Of a DNA stretch of 64,000 bases, positions 46,701 through 58,700 are shown piece after piece (within the stretch, counting starts at the first letter, position 1; every line of letters starts with the position of its first letter). Under the pieces are notes generated by a model. That model was not told the DNA's origin and searched no databases. It worked only from the letters and a program-made list of their open reading frames with translations. The translations under genes were made by a program, and so were the position numbers. Source of the stretch: Fragum whitleyi (taxonomy: Eukaryota; Mollusca; Bivalvia; Cardiida; Cardiidae); the NCBI GenBank assembly GCA_948146395.1, contig OX411543.1, positions 26,242,026-26,306,025 on the forward strand, in the 5' to 3' direction.

Positions 46701-49700
46701 TCCAAATCGGCGCTCAAGTTTGCGCATCGTTTTGCGATACGACAAATTTGGCTCTCTCTTCAGTAGCATGGCTGCATAAACCAGGGCCTTGTCTGTTAAT
46801 GTGTATAACAAACAATCCCTGCGTTGCTGCTCAGTCCACCCACTGGCCTCAGCAAAGCGGCTGAATTTCAGCTGGAACGCTGACCAACTGCTCTTGCCAT
46901 CATAGACAAGTGCCTTTGGAAGGTTCTTTAGCACGGACATATCACTACGCCCTGAGGAAGGCCTCTTTGTGGACCTCTCCAGGGCGTCATCTTCCCCCTC
47001 ACTATCTGAACTAGCCTGTGCTAGGGCATGTCCTCTTTGTGGGACATTGCCCCTGTGTTGTACCTCACCTTCAATGCGTAGTCTCTCCAATCGATTCTGG
47101 AGATCAGCATCCAGTCTTTCATCGGAGGCCAACTTACCTTTTTGAGCTAATTTTTTTCTTGGTCGCGGTTCTCAAGTGGTTAAGCTCGCCCATCATTGCA
47201 TCTACCTCTCTCTCCCATGCAGAGAGATCAGGCATTGGAGTGCGGGGTGCTGTGCGGGGGGTGTCTAGCAACCCAGAAATGCCCGGGTGCGTAGACCTGG
47301 ACCCAATCGTAGCCCCCTCCATACGTCTGTCTGCAGTTGGTTCATGTTTGGGCCCCCTAAATGCAGAGGGTCCAGACAATCTGGTGAAATCCAGCATGTC
47401 AAGGTGTTCTTGCGTATACACCCTTCTGGTCACTGCCTCCAATATAGGCAGCGATATGTGGCCCTCTTCACGAATCTGCATGAGGTGGTCTGCAATGGCA
47501 TGACTTACACCAGGTATGTCAGTCAATTCATCCCTGCTGCAAAAGTTCACTGCAAGGGGCGAGGGTCTCAAAAGTAAACTATCTCGAGACATTCTGGGGC
47601 TAAACCAACTAAGCTACGGACAATAAAGGTCACAAGAGAACTCCAGATAATAAAGGAAAGCAATTTACTTAATTGTTTAAGCCTATGGAGTTAATGGGAG
47701 GCTTTAACGAAGTGGTAGAGTTTCCTGCAAGTTGAAAATGGCGAGAACGAAAACGAGGCTGAAAAATTTTCCACTCGTTTGCATTAAAATACAACTGTTG
47801 CAGATAACAAATTGGGTCGTTAAACACCTCTGCCACCAGTAAAGTAATTACCTATAAAGTGTCTAAGGGAATTACCTGGTATATCTTCGTATCACTTGGT
47901 TAAACAGTAAAATATCAATCCTTCGTTAATCTCTGGCTTCTCTCGCAGACGGCTACCGGATACAATACGGGGTCCTCACTTTCGTCTCCACGGGCCGAGA
48001 GTCATCCCGGGCATAGACTGGAAACCCTAAACCACTACATAATATTCCGCGAAGTCCAACTTCGATTTAATGCACTACAAATTCCTCTGAAAAAAATATT
48101 TTCACGATAGATTTTCAAAAAATCCAATCTATTTTACAAAGAAAAAGGTTGTATTGATTTTGTTGCACGTAGCCTTCTGGAAACTGCTGTTTACAGAACC
48201 AGTAAGTTTCGTACCCAATTAGCTTCGTTTTTTCCTCTGATAGCATTCGATCAAAATCTCATAAGATTAGATTATTAAAGACAACTTCTAACCCTTTTAC
48301 ATTTAATGTAATGTTTTTTGACTTCTTAATTAATATTTAGAAGCATATCTGGCGGCCCCTTCCCTTGTGCCTAAAAGAGAATTCTGCTTTTTTTCAAGCA
48401 GCATACTGTCACTGAGTGTCAGGAATGGAATAATTAAAAAAAGTAATTGTAATTACAAAATTTAAAGATATTGAAGTCATGTGTATATAAACATGGCATA
48501 AAAACCCGTTACTCTAGTTGGTATGAGCTAATACAATATAGTATCTCAGAGTCTCAGACATTTTTTTTTTTTAAAATTCAGGTTAAAAAAAGATTATCAG
48601 ATGACATAGCCATCCATAGCTTATTTGTATCAGCTCAATTTTTTAGCAACTAATTGAAGGATTTCATTCAAACTGTGAAAATGTAAGCAGTATCAAGCAG
48701 AGATATGCATGTACTATTTTGGTTACAGTTGATTGACTTTTGCAGAGTAATGACGATGTGACCCATTGATCTCAAAAATGGCAATTCATTATTGACAAGC
48801 ACTTGTGGATGGATATAAGTGATAGCCACTTTGTGACAGTCTAGTTTCTTTGGGTGCATTCAAAGCAGGATTTTATGGGAATGGGTTTACAGAAATTCCC
48901 TTTGAATATTGAGAAAAAAGCCAAATAGATGGCTCAGGGCAAAACAGTTGTAACTGCCTATATGTTTATAGGCATTAACAATTGTTTCATGCTGAGCCAT
49001 CAAAATACATGTACCTTAACTTGAATTTCACTATTTTGTTTGTTTTCTCACTCAGGTGCTGTGAACAACCATTTTGAGCTTCATCCTTTTGATGGATATT
49101 ACAACAACTTGATAAATCCAGACTGGGGAGCTGTTGGTGAGTTTGTTAGTCCTTGTCATGCTCAATGAAATATTTTTAGATTGCCCAGGACAAAAGTCTA
49201 GGTAGAGCTATTGTCATACCCTCAGATGTTGGCATCAGTGTTGGTGTCAGCATCCACATTAGGCTAAAGTTTTCATTTCTATCAATAATAATCCAAGAGG
49301 CTTTATCTTTTACAGAAACACTTATCAGGGAATAAACTTTCATATGTCACCAACACCCATGTCAAAATGACCTTGAGACAGTGACCTTGACCCTTTTTAG
49401 CTCATCTGAGCACTAAGTTTTTCAACAGTCATCAACAATTCATTTAAACGACATCGCCACCTTTACTAAATTTAGACTAGGTGGTCTTCTTCTAAAATAA
49501 CTAAAGAGTAAAATAACTAAATCTGTTGAAAACTCTGGTTGCCATGGCAACTAAAGTTGATTTTTTTTTATGAAAATCATTAAAAGTCTGTTTCTGATGA
49601 ACTAAAAGCCCTACAGACTTAAATTCTTGCGTGGATCATCAGCTGATAGACCATTAGATAGCTAAAATCATGACTGTCTGGCCATAAGGGGAACAGCAGG

Positions 49701-52700
49701 GGGAATTGAGAGGACTAAGATCAAATTAAATGTCTTCAATATTCTTCTGAACCAGGTGGATTACAGCCTTTATATTTGGCATTGATCATCAGTTCATAAA
49801 AATTTATGTAAATAGCTAATATCATGACTGTTTGGCCATCAGACACAGAGCTACAGAGGAGGGGTAGTTCTTGGGCATCAATTTAGAAATCTTTAAAATT
49901 TCTTTTTTTTTCTCGACCAGGGGCCCCTTTTACTAAACTTCTTATGAAAAAAATAATCGTAAGTCAAAATCACAAATTGCGTCTGGTGTTTTTTTTTCAT
50001 TGTTAGATTCTGCCTTGCAATATCTCATTGAAATTGTCTTTAGAAGATGATTCCAATGAGATGATGCATGGCAAAATTCCTAATTTAGTTACTACTATAG
50101 AAGCAACTTTAATTTTTGACTGTAATGATCATAAGATGTTGACTAAAACAAGCCTCAGAGATCAAAGTTAAGTGCCTTTATGTTTGTTAAAGTTAATGGG
50201 AAAATTGATCTTAATGAAAAAAGCTAGAATCATCACTTTTGGGCCATTTCTTACATTTCAACATAAGCTTCTGTCTTGGGATTTGAGTGAAATAGTTTGT
50301 GTGGGAATGAGTTTAACTTGTAATAATAGTGATTTCATTAATGTAGTCAGATGAATCTACTTGTAAATTTCACTTCACTACAATATTAAATGAACAATTC
50401 TTATACCTTTTTTCATTTCTAGATGGGCATTTGATAAAGAAGAGTCCTCCAGCGTATGATGATGGAGTGTATCAACCCTCCGGAAAGAACAGACCAAACC
50501 CATTTGTCATCAGTAAGGCTGCCCATGAAGGTACACCTGGTTTGGGCTCCCTTAGAGGTAGAACTGCTTTCATGGTCTTTTTTGGTAAGTTTGCCTGATT
50601 TCTTAAGCTACCTTTAGTGGGTACTGTTCAATGTATCTAAAAGAGTTTGGTTATTTTGTAAAATTTTAAGATATGGTCTTTAACTGGGGTGTGGAATTCC
50701 CATGCCTGACATGCCAGACATGAGCTTTTCTACCTGAGGACAATTACTTTTTTCCAAGCTACTTGTCAGTGGATTAGTAAATATCAGGGCAACTCTTTGA
50801 ACGATGCTAAATCAATCTAAAGATAATTCAGTCAAATGTTTGTATCAAGATGTAGAAAACATTGTTTCTAATGAAGAAAATGCTGGCTTCCAGCATTTTT
50901 TTCTTTAAAAACAATGTTTTCTCATTTTTTCTATTCTGTCTTTTTGCAGACAAGTTCATTTTCATCTTGGCAACCATCATAGCACAGTTGGAAGTGCGTC
51001 AGACTGTCAATCTAGAGGTCACAGGTTCGATTCCTGATGGGGGCACTCATTCTTTCTGACTATTTGTCTCACCAATGGGTTGATAATCGTAGACCTATGT
51101 GAGATAGGAGCTTGAGGCTAGGAAAGGGTGTGATGGTTGTACTGGTGAGAGATTACCAGGATTTAGAATTCCATCAACCAACAACAACAAGTTTCCTTTA
51201 AGGGTGTCTTTTCGCATGTGATTGATATGCAACATTCATAATGATGTCTCTTATTGGGCTCTGCTTAGATAACATCAGATGGTTTAAAATGAACAAAAGT
51301 GGATTATAAGCTTTTGTTAAGTTATCTTGTTAGCAGTGAGTTTATCAAATGATAATCTATCAGTATTTGTTATAGGCCACAGAAAAGCACAGAAAAGCAT
51401 AAAAGAAAGGTGATTTCTATTAATGATTTTTTTCTTATAGGCCAACAAGTTGTTGAAGAGATATTGGATGCTCAGAGACCTGGATGCCCAAGAGAGTTTT
51501 TCAACATTCCAATTGACCATTCTGTGGTCCCTCATTTGGACCCACAAAACATTGAGGGGCTGGAAATGCCCTTATTCAGAAACAGATACGATCAGAGAAC
51601 CGGCTACTCTCCCAATAACCCTAGACAACAGGTATAACAGTTTTTCAGCTCTTCGAGAAAATACTTCAAAAATCAAACAAAACAGAAGAAACAAATAATA
51701 ATGCCTAATGCACATTATATGATTTAGATATTGAAGCAAAAATTTACGTTCATATATAAAGAGAAAGATCTACATTTTACCAAGAATATCACTAAGATTA
51801 TCTCCTCGAATCAAGTAAATTTTAAAAATTTTCTTCAAATAAATATGAAATGCCATGCTTAGAAAGGCAAAGATTTTTATGTAACTCATTTTTAAACAGC
51901 TAGTTGAAATTTTATCTATGCTGTTATTGTGGTGGTAAATGTCATCATTGTCATGGAAAACTTTCGAATTTTGAGATATCTGTGGTATTTATAAGTCTCA
52001 GCTACAGATAGAGGGGGTGTTATGAATTTCAAAAAGAATTATTTCAATTATACTTGCTTAAATCCTATATTGTTGGTAGCCATTGGAATTGTCTCGTTGA
52101 GACCATTCAAATGAGAACCCACTATATAGAGTTTTATTAAGAAATAAAGATTTTAGACTGGAAATACCCTCTCTTAGCTGCACCTCTGTTTACAAAGGCA
52201 TTTCCTTGAAACTTGTACATATTTCACTATCAAGATAAATAATTCTGGATATATTTTGTATGGGGATGAATGTCTTTTTTCACTGCGTTTATTGAGGTAC
52301 AATGTGCAATTGCCTTAGCACATGGCAGATAACACCAGTAGGGCGTTATGTTTAAACCATTTACTAAGGCCATTGCACTTTATATCCCAACAAGAGTGCC
52401 ATCGTCACAAAATATGCCGCCACTTTGCTGCTGCTTCATGAAAATAATTGTAGACACTACTTATTTTGACAGAACCAAATTCAAAATGACCAAGTTTCAT
52501 TTAAATCAAGACAAGAGCTATAAAATCCTTGATCCATGTACATCTACAAATTATGGTGATGACATTGACCAAGTTTCATTTAAATAAAGACAAAAAGTAA
52601 GGAGGAGTTGCGTTCAAAGGGCTGCAATTTCAATAAGCCCTAGATACTAAGTTTTAAGGGGGTATAATTTAGGGTAAAATTAATGAACCATAAAATCCTT

Positions 52701-55700
52701 ACTTCATGCTCATCTACCAATTTTGGTTATAATATCCACCAAGTCTCATTTAGATTCAGCCAGAAACTTAGGAAGAGTTGCATTCATAAGGCTGCAATTT
52801 CAATAAGCCCCAGGCCCAGAGACTAAATTTTAAGGGGGCATAACTGAGGCGATAAGCCCCAGAGACTAAGTTTTTAATGGGCATAACTCAGGCAAAAATC
52901 AACAAACCATAAAATCCTTCCTTCGTGCACATCTACCAATTGAGGTGATAACATTGACCAAGTTTCAAGAAGATCCAGCCAGAAACTTAGGAGGAGTTGT
53001 GTTGACAAGAAAAATGGACCCAAAGACTAAGTTTTTAAGGGGCATAGCTCAGGCAAAAATCAATGAACCATAAAATCCTTCCTTCATGCACATCTACCAA
53101 TTGAGGTGATAACATTGACCAAGTTTCAAGAAGATCCAGCCAGAAACTTAGGAGGAGTTGCGTTGACAAGAAAAGTGGACCCAAAGACTTAGTTTTTAAG
53201 GGGCATAACTCAGGCAAAAATAATTGAACCATAAAATCCTTCCTTCATGCACATCTACCAATTGAGGTGATAACATTAACCAAGTTTCAAGAAGATCCAG
53301 CCAGAAACTTAGGAGGAGTTGCGTTGACAAGAAAAGTGGACGGATGGATGGACTGACGGACGGATGGATGGACAGACGGACGAAGAAGATGACGCCAATA
53401 TACGTCTGACTCCGGCAGAGTATAATAAACGCAGTGAAAAAAGAATTCATCCCTTATAATTGCAATCCTGTAGATCGAAGAAACTATTTAAATACTCGGC
53501 CAAACATTATAGCTTCAAGTCTACTTTCTGCGCATATAAAGATTACACAATCTATTTTAAGACCATGTATTTTTTATTTCACTATTGAAGTGAAATGTAA
53601 TAAAGTTAAACAAATGATACACAAATAACGACATCTTTGAAATTCGTAGAGGTACCTGTGACTAAACACCTGTTTCTGCTCAGTAAGTCTGTATTTTTAA
53701 ACAAAAACGGCGTGGCCGGTCTTAGTTGAGAGGGTTGCTTGATGGTCTTCGTCGCCTCGCTGTTTTCTAAGTTTACGTCGGCCCAGAATCAGAACTGCAT
53801 GCTTGTAATAGTAAATTCTTTTGAAAATATCTTATTCTATAATAGATTAAAAAGCATTGTTGCATCGATGATCGGGAACTAGGTTAATTCGAGTTCCTAC
53901 AACACAGGACTTGCAGATGGAAGGTCGGGGGTTTCCCAAAAGACCTATTACATTTTATACAAAAATAAAGTGCAATGGATTTCCCCACGTGATGCGATGA
54001 AAACCAATCAAAATTCTTTATTTCAATGAATTGCAATTATTGCAAATTATGTCTCTTTTGTGACTTAGATTTATATCCACTAACCAGTACACCACAGCCG
54101 AGCATAATTCATTCTCTGTCTAATTCATGGTGAGTTGACATTCTGTTTTAAAACAAATATATAGAGTATAATCATTTGTTTCAGTGTAAGATGAATTTAT
54201 GTTTCATTGAGTGAACAACAAAATCTATATTTTCATGAGTGGTGGAGCCACACATGAAATTATAGCCTTTGTTGATCATGAAAAGAAATATCAAACAATT
54301 TTAGTAAAAAAAACAAACAATTTTTCTATTTTTTTATGCTAAAGTGAGACAAAATGTGAAAATTTAAGGGCAAATCATCTTCAAGGGCGTCATTTTGTAT
54401 GTGATTGTTATGCAACGTTCTTGGTGACGTCTCTTAATTGTCTCCACTTAGATGATGTCAGATAGGGTGAAATGCACAAAAGCAGGGTTTAGTTTTGATA
54501 ATTTCAAAAGGGAAGGCTGTGGGTTTATCAAAATGATTATCTACCATAATGTCCTGCTAAACCATTGAAAAGCATTAAATAAATTTCTTTATTACTGATA
54601 AGTTGAATGAGATCAGTCCATACATTGATGGAACCTTGTTTTACGGGCCTGGTAAAGCTTGGACAGATGCTATTAGAGAATTGAGCGAGGATCGTCCTGG
54701 GCGTCTCAAGACATCAGATCCAAACGCCCCCTACAGTCAAATGTTTCCAGCATTAAATGATATACGCCTGCCCATGGCTAACCCTCCACCTCCCAGGGAG
54801 CATGAATTGAAGCCTGTCAGCAGATTCTGGGGTGAGTAGCTTGGAAAAAATGAATTTAACCCTTTGCTGTTTAATCCCTGCTTTTTACGTGCCTATGATT
54901 TTATGATTGAGAAAACATTGTGAAAAAAGAAGAAATTGCTTCTGACAAGCAATTTCTTCTTTTTCCACACTATTTTCTACCCTACTGAATGGTTATTTCT
55001 CAAATTAAGTCCACTTTAAATTTTCGTCTGCAAAACCTTTGAATTTGGACAGGTCCAAAATTTTGTAAAACAGGAAAGGGTTAAGAAACCAAACCCAGAT
55101 TTTATAAGTGTGAGGTTCACAAATTGTTAGCCAGAACTAAAAAGTCTTTAAACTTTACTTTTTTTTATCCCATTGACCTGTAGTAGGTCAAGTTTGGAAA
55201 AGAATAAAAGACTGAGACTCAAAAATAGCTTATGCAGACCCTCAAAACTCTCTGATGTTAGTCCCATGGTCACTGTGAAATAAGTTAAGAAAAGAATTGA
55301 AGACTGGTTGAAAAAGTCCTTTATTCTTTACTAAAGTTGCTACCTAAAGGTTTGTACCCATCAAACACTAAGATTACTTAGAGAATAACTCAATAATTAT
55401 ATAAACAACATACATTAGCAACAAGAAGATAAATGGAGAGAAAGAACCTTGAATAAGTGCAGAGACTTCAAAATAATAAGTAAGGGCCCCTATGGTTTAA
55501 ATCATTAAGTTCAAGGGACCATATTTTGTTCATATTACACTTAAACCCTAGTTCAATAACATCAAAACTCACTATGTGTAAGCATTGTTGGGGTTGTTCT
55601 TGCTTTATGGTTGTTTAAGAAAATATATACGGAATGTCCGGTTAATCTGTTTGATTTTTAGTTCTTGGTAACCCAAGAGGCAATGAGAATCCATTCCTGT

Positions 55701-58700
55701 TGACATTTGGAGTCCTCTGGTTTAGATACCACAACTTTGTAGCAGATCAGATTGCACAACAGAATCCAGGCCTTAATGATGAACAAGTCTTCAACCTTGC
55801 AAGGAAGAAAGTTATTGCCACTCATCAGGTAACGAAATGTAGCAGGATTGAAATAATCAAGAAAGAAAATAAATTTGTAGTTTCCAATTAATTAATTATT
55901 AACTTGTTACCAGATAAAACAAAAAATTAATGAGCCTGTGTGTGACATTTCAATCAAGTTCACATCTGCAAAATGTACAAATATTGAGTAGTGTTCACAA
56001 CAACACAATGCAATAATGATATATACCAACCCCATGAAGATGGATTAAGACTTCATCTTTCTATATAGCACATAGCAAAGATTCTAGTCAGACTGTGCAG
56101 CTGCACATGCTGGTCAGAAGCTTTGCTTTGCGCACAGTTTAAATTTTTGGAAATGTCATGCACTAGCTCACATTTATTACACTTTTTCAAACTAGGTTTA
56201 GATGCCAAAATGAGCCTGAGTGTATCATTTCAACATTTCCAACAATTTTTCAGTCAGTTTATAAGAGTCTTTTCTTAATTTAATTATGAATAGGGGGCAT
56301 ATTGCTTTGCACTTATTGGTCAGTTGGTCAGTCAGTCAGTCAATCAATTGGTCCTTTAATTGACTGGTTTTTGTGCGGAGTATATCTTAAAAAGAATGCA
56401 AGCTAGAATCATGAAATTCACAGGTTGATAGATCTCATTGAGGAGAAGTGCAGTGCACACAAACCATAACTGTACTCATCATATTTTGTGAGTTATTGGC
56501 TTTTGTTGGTTGGCAAAGAATAGGTTATTGATCTACTTTTATGAGGGACATTATTGTCTTACAAGCATCTCTAATTTTAATTTAATCTAGTGTGGGAAGC
56601 AATATGAGGAAGCAAAGGTGTGATACTGACAATGTTTTGGTGAAATACAGACACAATTGTTTTGCCAAAATAATTTGCATTTTAATATAACGTATGTCGC
56701 GGGAGTGAAATAATCCTGTTGAATATTTTTGATGTAACACGGGTGTTATCACACTAGTGGAATAACTATGCAAATGAGCCAAGAAGGAAGAATAATGTTA
56801 TATTTTTTGTTAGGAAAATGACGTCATTTCGCAAACGGCATTATATGTTTCGCGGAATAACATGAAGCGATAGATATCGTAATTTTCTCATTTTATAACC
56901 AAAACTCGGGTCATATTATAAATAGAATATCAAATTTGTGCTCATGAAATACCAAATTTATTAAACCCGTCATCTATAAACAGTTAAAAACTCGGCGCAG
57001 CCTCGTTTTTTTCTGTTTATAGATGACTCGTTTAATAAATTCGGTATTCCATGACCACTCATTCACTATCCTATATTTATGAAATAAAACAGGGCCATCA
57101 AGATTCATATGGGACTGTGTTATATGAAAAAAAATCCAAAAAAAGGGAGAGAGAAAATGAAAGATCATGTTTTGGTAATGATTGATTACTTTTAGGGGGT
57201 CATCTGAAGAATGTAATTGACAATGAAAAAAAAAAAAATCAATTTTAATTTTGTACTCAAAGATGATTAAACATACCATTCTATTGAGTTATTTGTGAAC
57301 ACAGACAATATCTATGTTTGGAAAGGATCATGTAGAACTTGATGTTAGGTTTATGTTAAGTTACAAGTTGTGATAGTTCTAGAGTTTATATTACCTTGTA
57401 TTTTCAGAAAATTGTAATGTATGACTGGCTACCTACATGGCTAGAGAGAAAACAAGATGGAAGTATCTTTCAAATGCCTCCATATGACTTAAATGACCCA
57501 GATAGTGAGTAAAGATGATTTGAGCCTGTGCTTAACATTTCCAACAATTGACATATTGATGGCTCAGCCCAAAACAGTTGTATTTCTGTATTTTATGAGC
57601 ACAAATTTTATATTCTGTTTATAATTTGATCCGAACTTTTGCAAATAATCATCAAAACTCTTGAAATTCAACATTTCAATTTACCACAAAACTTATAACG
57701 CTGTTACAACTTTTTTGCTCTGAGCCATCGATATGCATAAATTACAGGCATTTACTTGCCTACACAATCACAAAGTGCAGTTAGAAGATTGTCTGTCTTT
57801 TTAAAAATACTAATTACACATGTCCATCTATAGAGCGGAAAGTTAGGTTGCACAAGCTGGCCAGAGTCTTTGCTTGGTGCACATTTGAAATTGATGGAAA
57901 TGTTTAACACAGGCCTATTTTGTTCTTGAATTTGAGCCTTTATCAACTCAGAAAATAAACTCTTTTCTTTATGATTCTTTAATTTTATGTCTGTGTTTGT
58001 ATTTTTTTGAAAATATTTTTAAAAAAGAAGAAAAAGCTTGTATCACACATTCTCTCCTTTTTCTTTGCCTCTGCATGGATAGTTTTTGGGCATATTGGTT
58101 ACCTCTGTCAGACTCTCTGTCTATCTATCTGTCAGAAAACTTGTAAAACAACAACTTAGTACTGCAAAAGATTGACAAGAAACAAAAGGAAAAGAGTTGC
58201 TTGTTATGCACTGTTCACTTCTTCTATCTTTTACTTAATCTTTTAAATAGAGGATATTGAAGAGCGGTCATTGAATACCAAATTAATTGAATGAGTTGGC
58301 TTTAAACAGATAAAAACAAAGCTACACCAAGTTTTTAATCTCCTTTAGATGACGAAATTAAAAATTCTGTATTTTATGAGCACAATTTTTATATTCTGTT
58401 TATAATTTGACCTAAATTTTTGCAAAAAATCTTCAAAATTCTTGAAATTCAACATTTCAATTTTTTCCGCAAAACTTATATCGCCATTTAAAACTGACAT
58501 CACAATACATAGATTATAGATCATAGATAGCTCTGAGCTCATTTGCATAGTTATTCCACTAGTGTAATAACACCAGTGTAATATCAAAAATATTCAACGG
58601 GGTTATTTCACTCCAGTGACGTATGTCACATTATAAAGAAATTTACTTGGGCCATACAAATTCAGCTTTCTTTGACGAACTGAAATAGGCTATACTTTTG

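Larger units (their letters stand above)
39049..48039 (-). mobile_element. Complete Ty3/Gypsy retrotransposon with a TatD nuclease gene
   Basis: An 8,991-base element in minus orientation, inside DUOX intron 1. In its own order it holds the 5' LTR (47840-48039), primer-binding site, HhH leader ORF, gag, pol, TatD ORF, polypurine tract and 3' LTR (39049-39248). The LTRs are identical over 200 bases and a TAAT duplication flanks the element, so insertion is recent. GC content is visibly higher than in the surrounding intron. The protease-RT-RNase H-integrase order defines Ty3/Gypsy. There is no envelope gene; its usual place is taken by the nuclease ORF. All catalytic residues I can check in pol and TatD are present. 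Confidence 0.95.

Noticed and set aside
53035..53450. Minus-strand frames with repeated 'FLSTQLLLSFWLDLLETW'-type text
   Set aside because: The same peptide appears once per 160-base tandem unit; it is a translation of the array in an intron.
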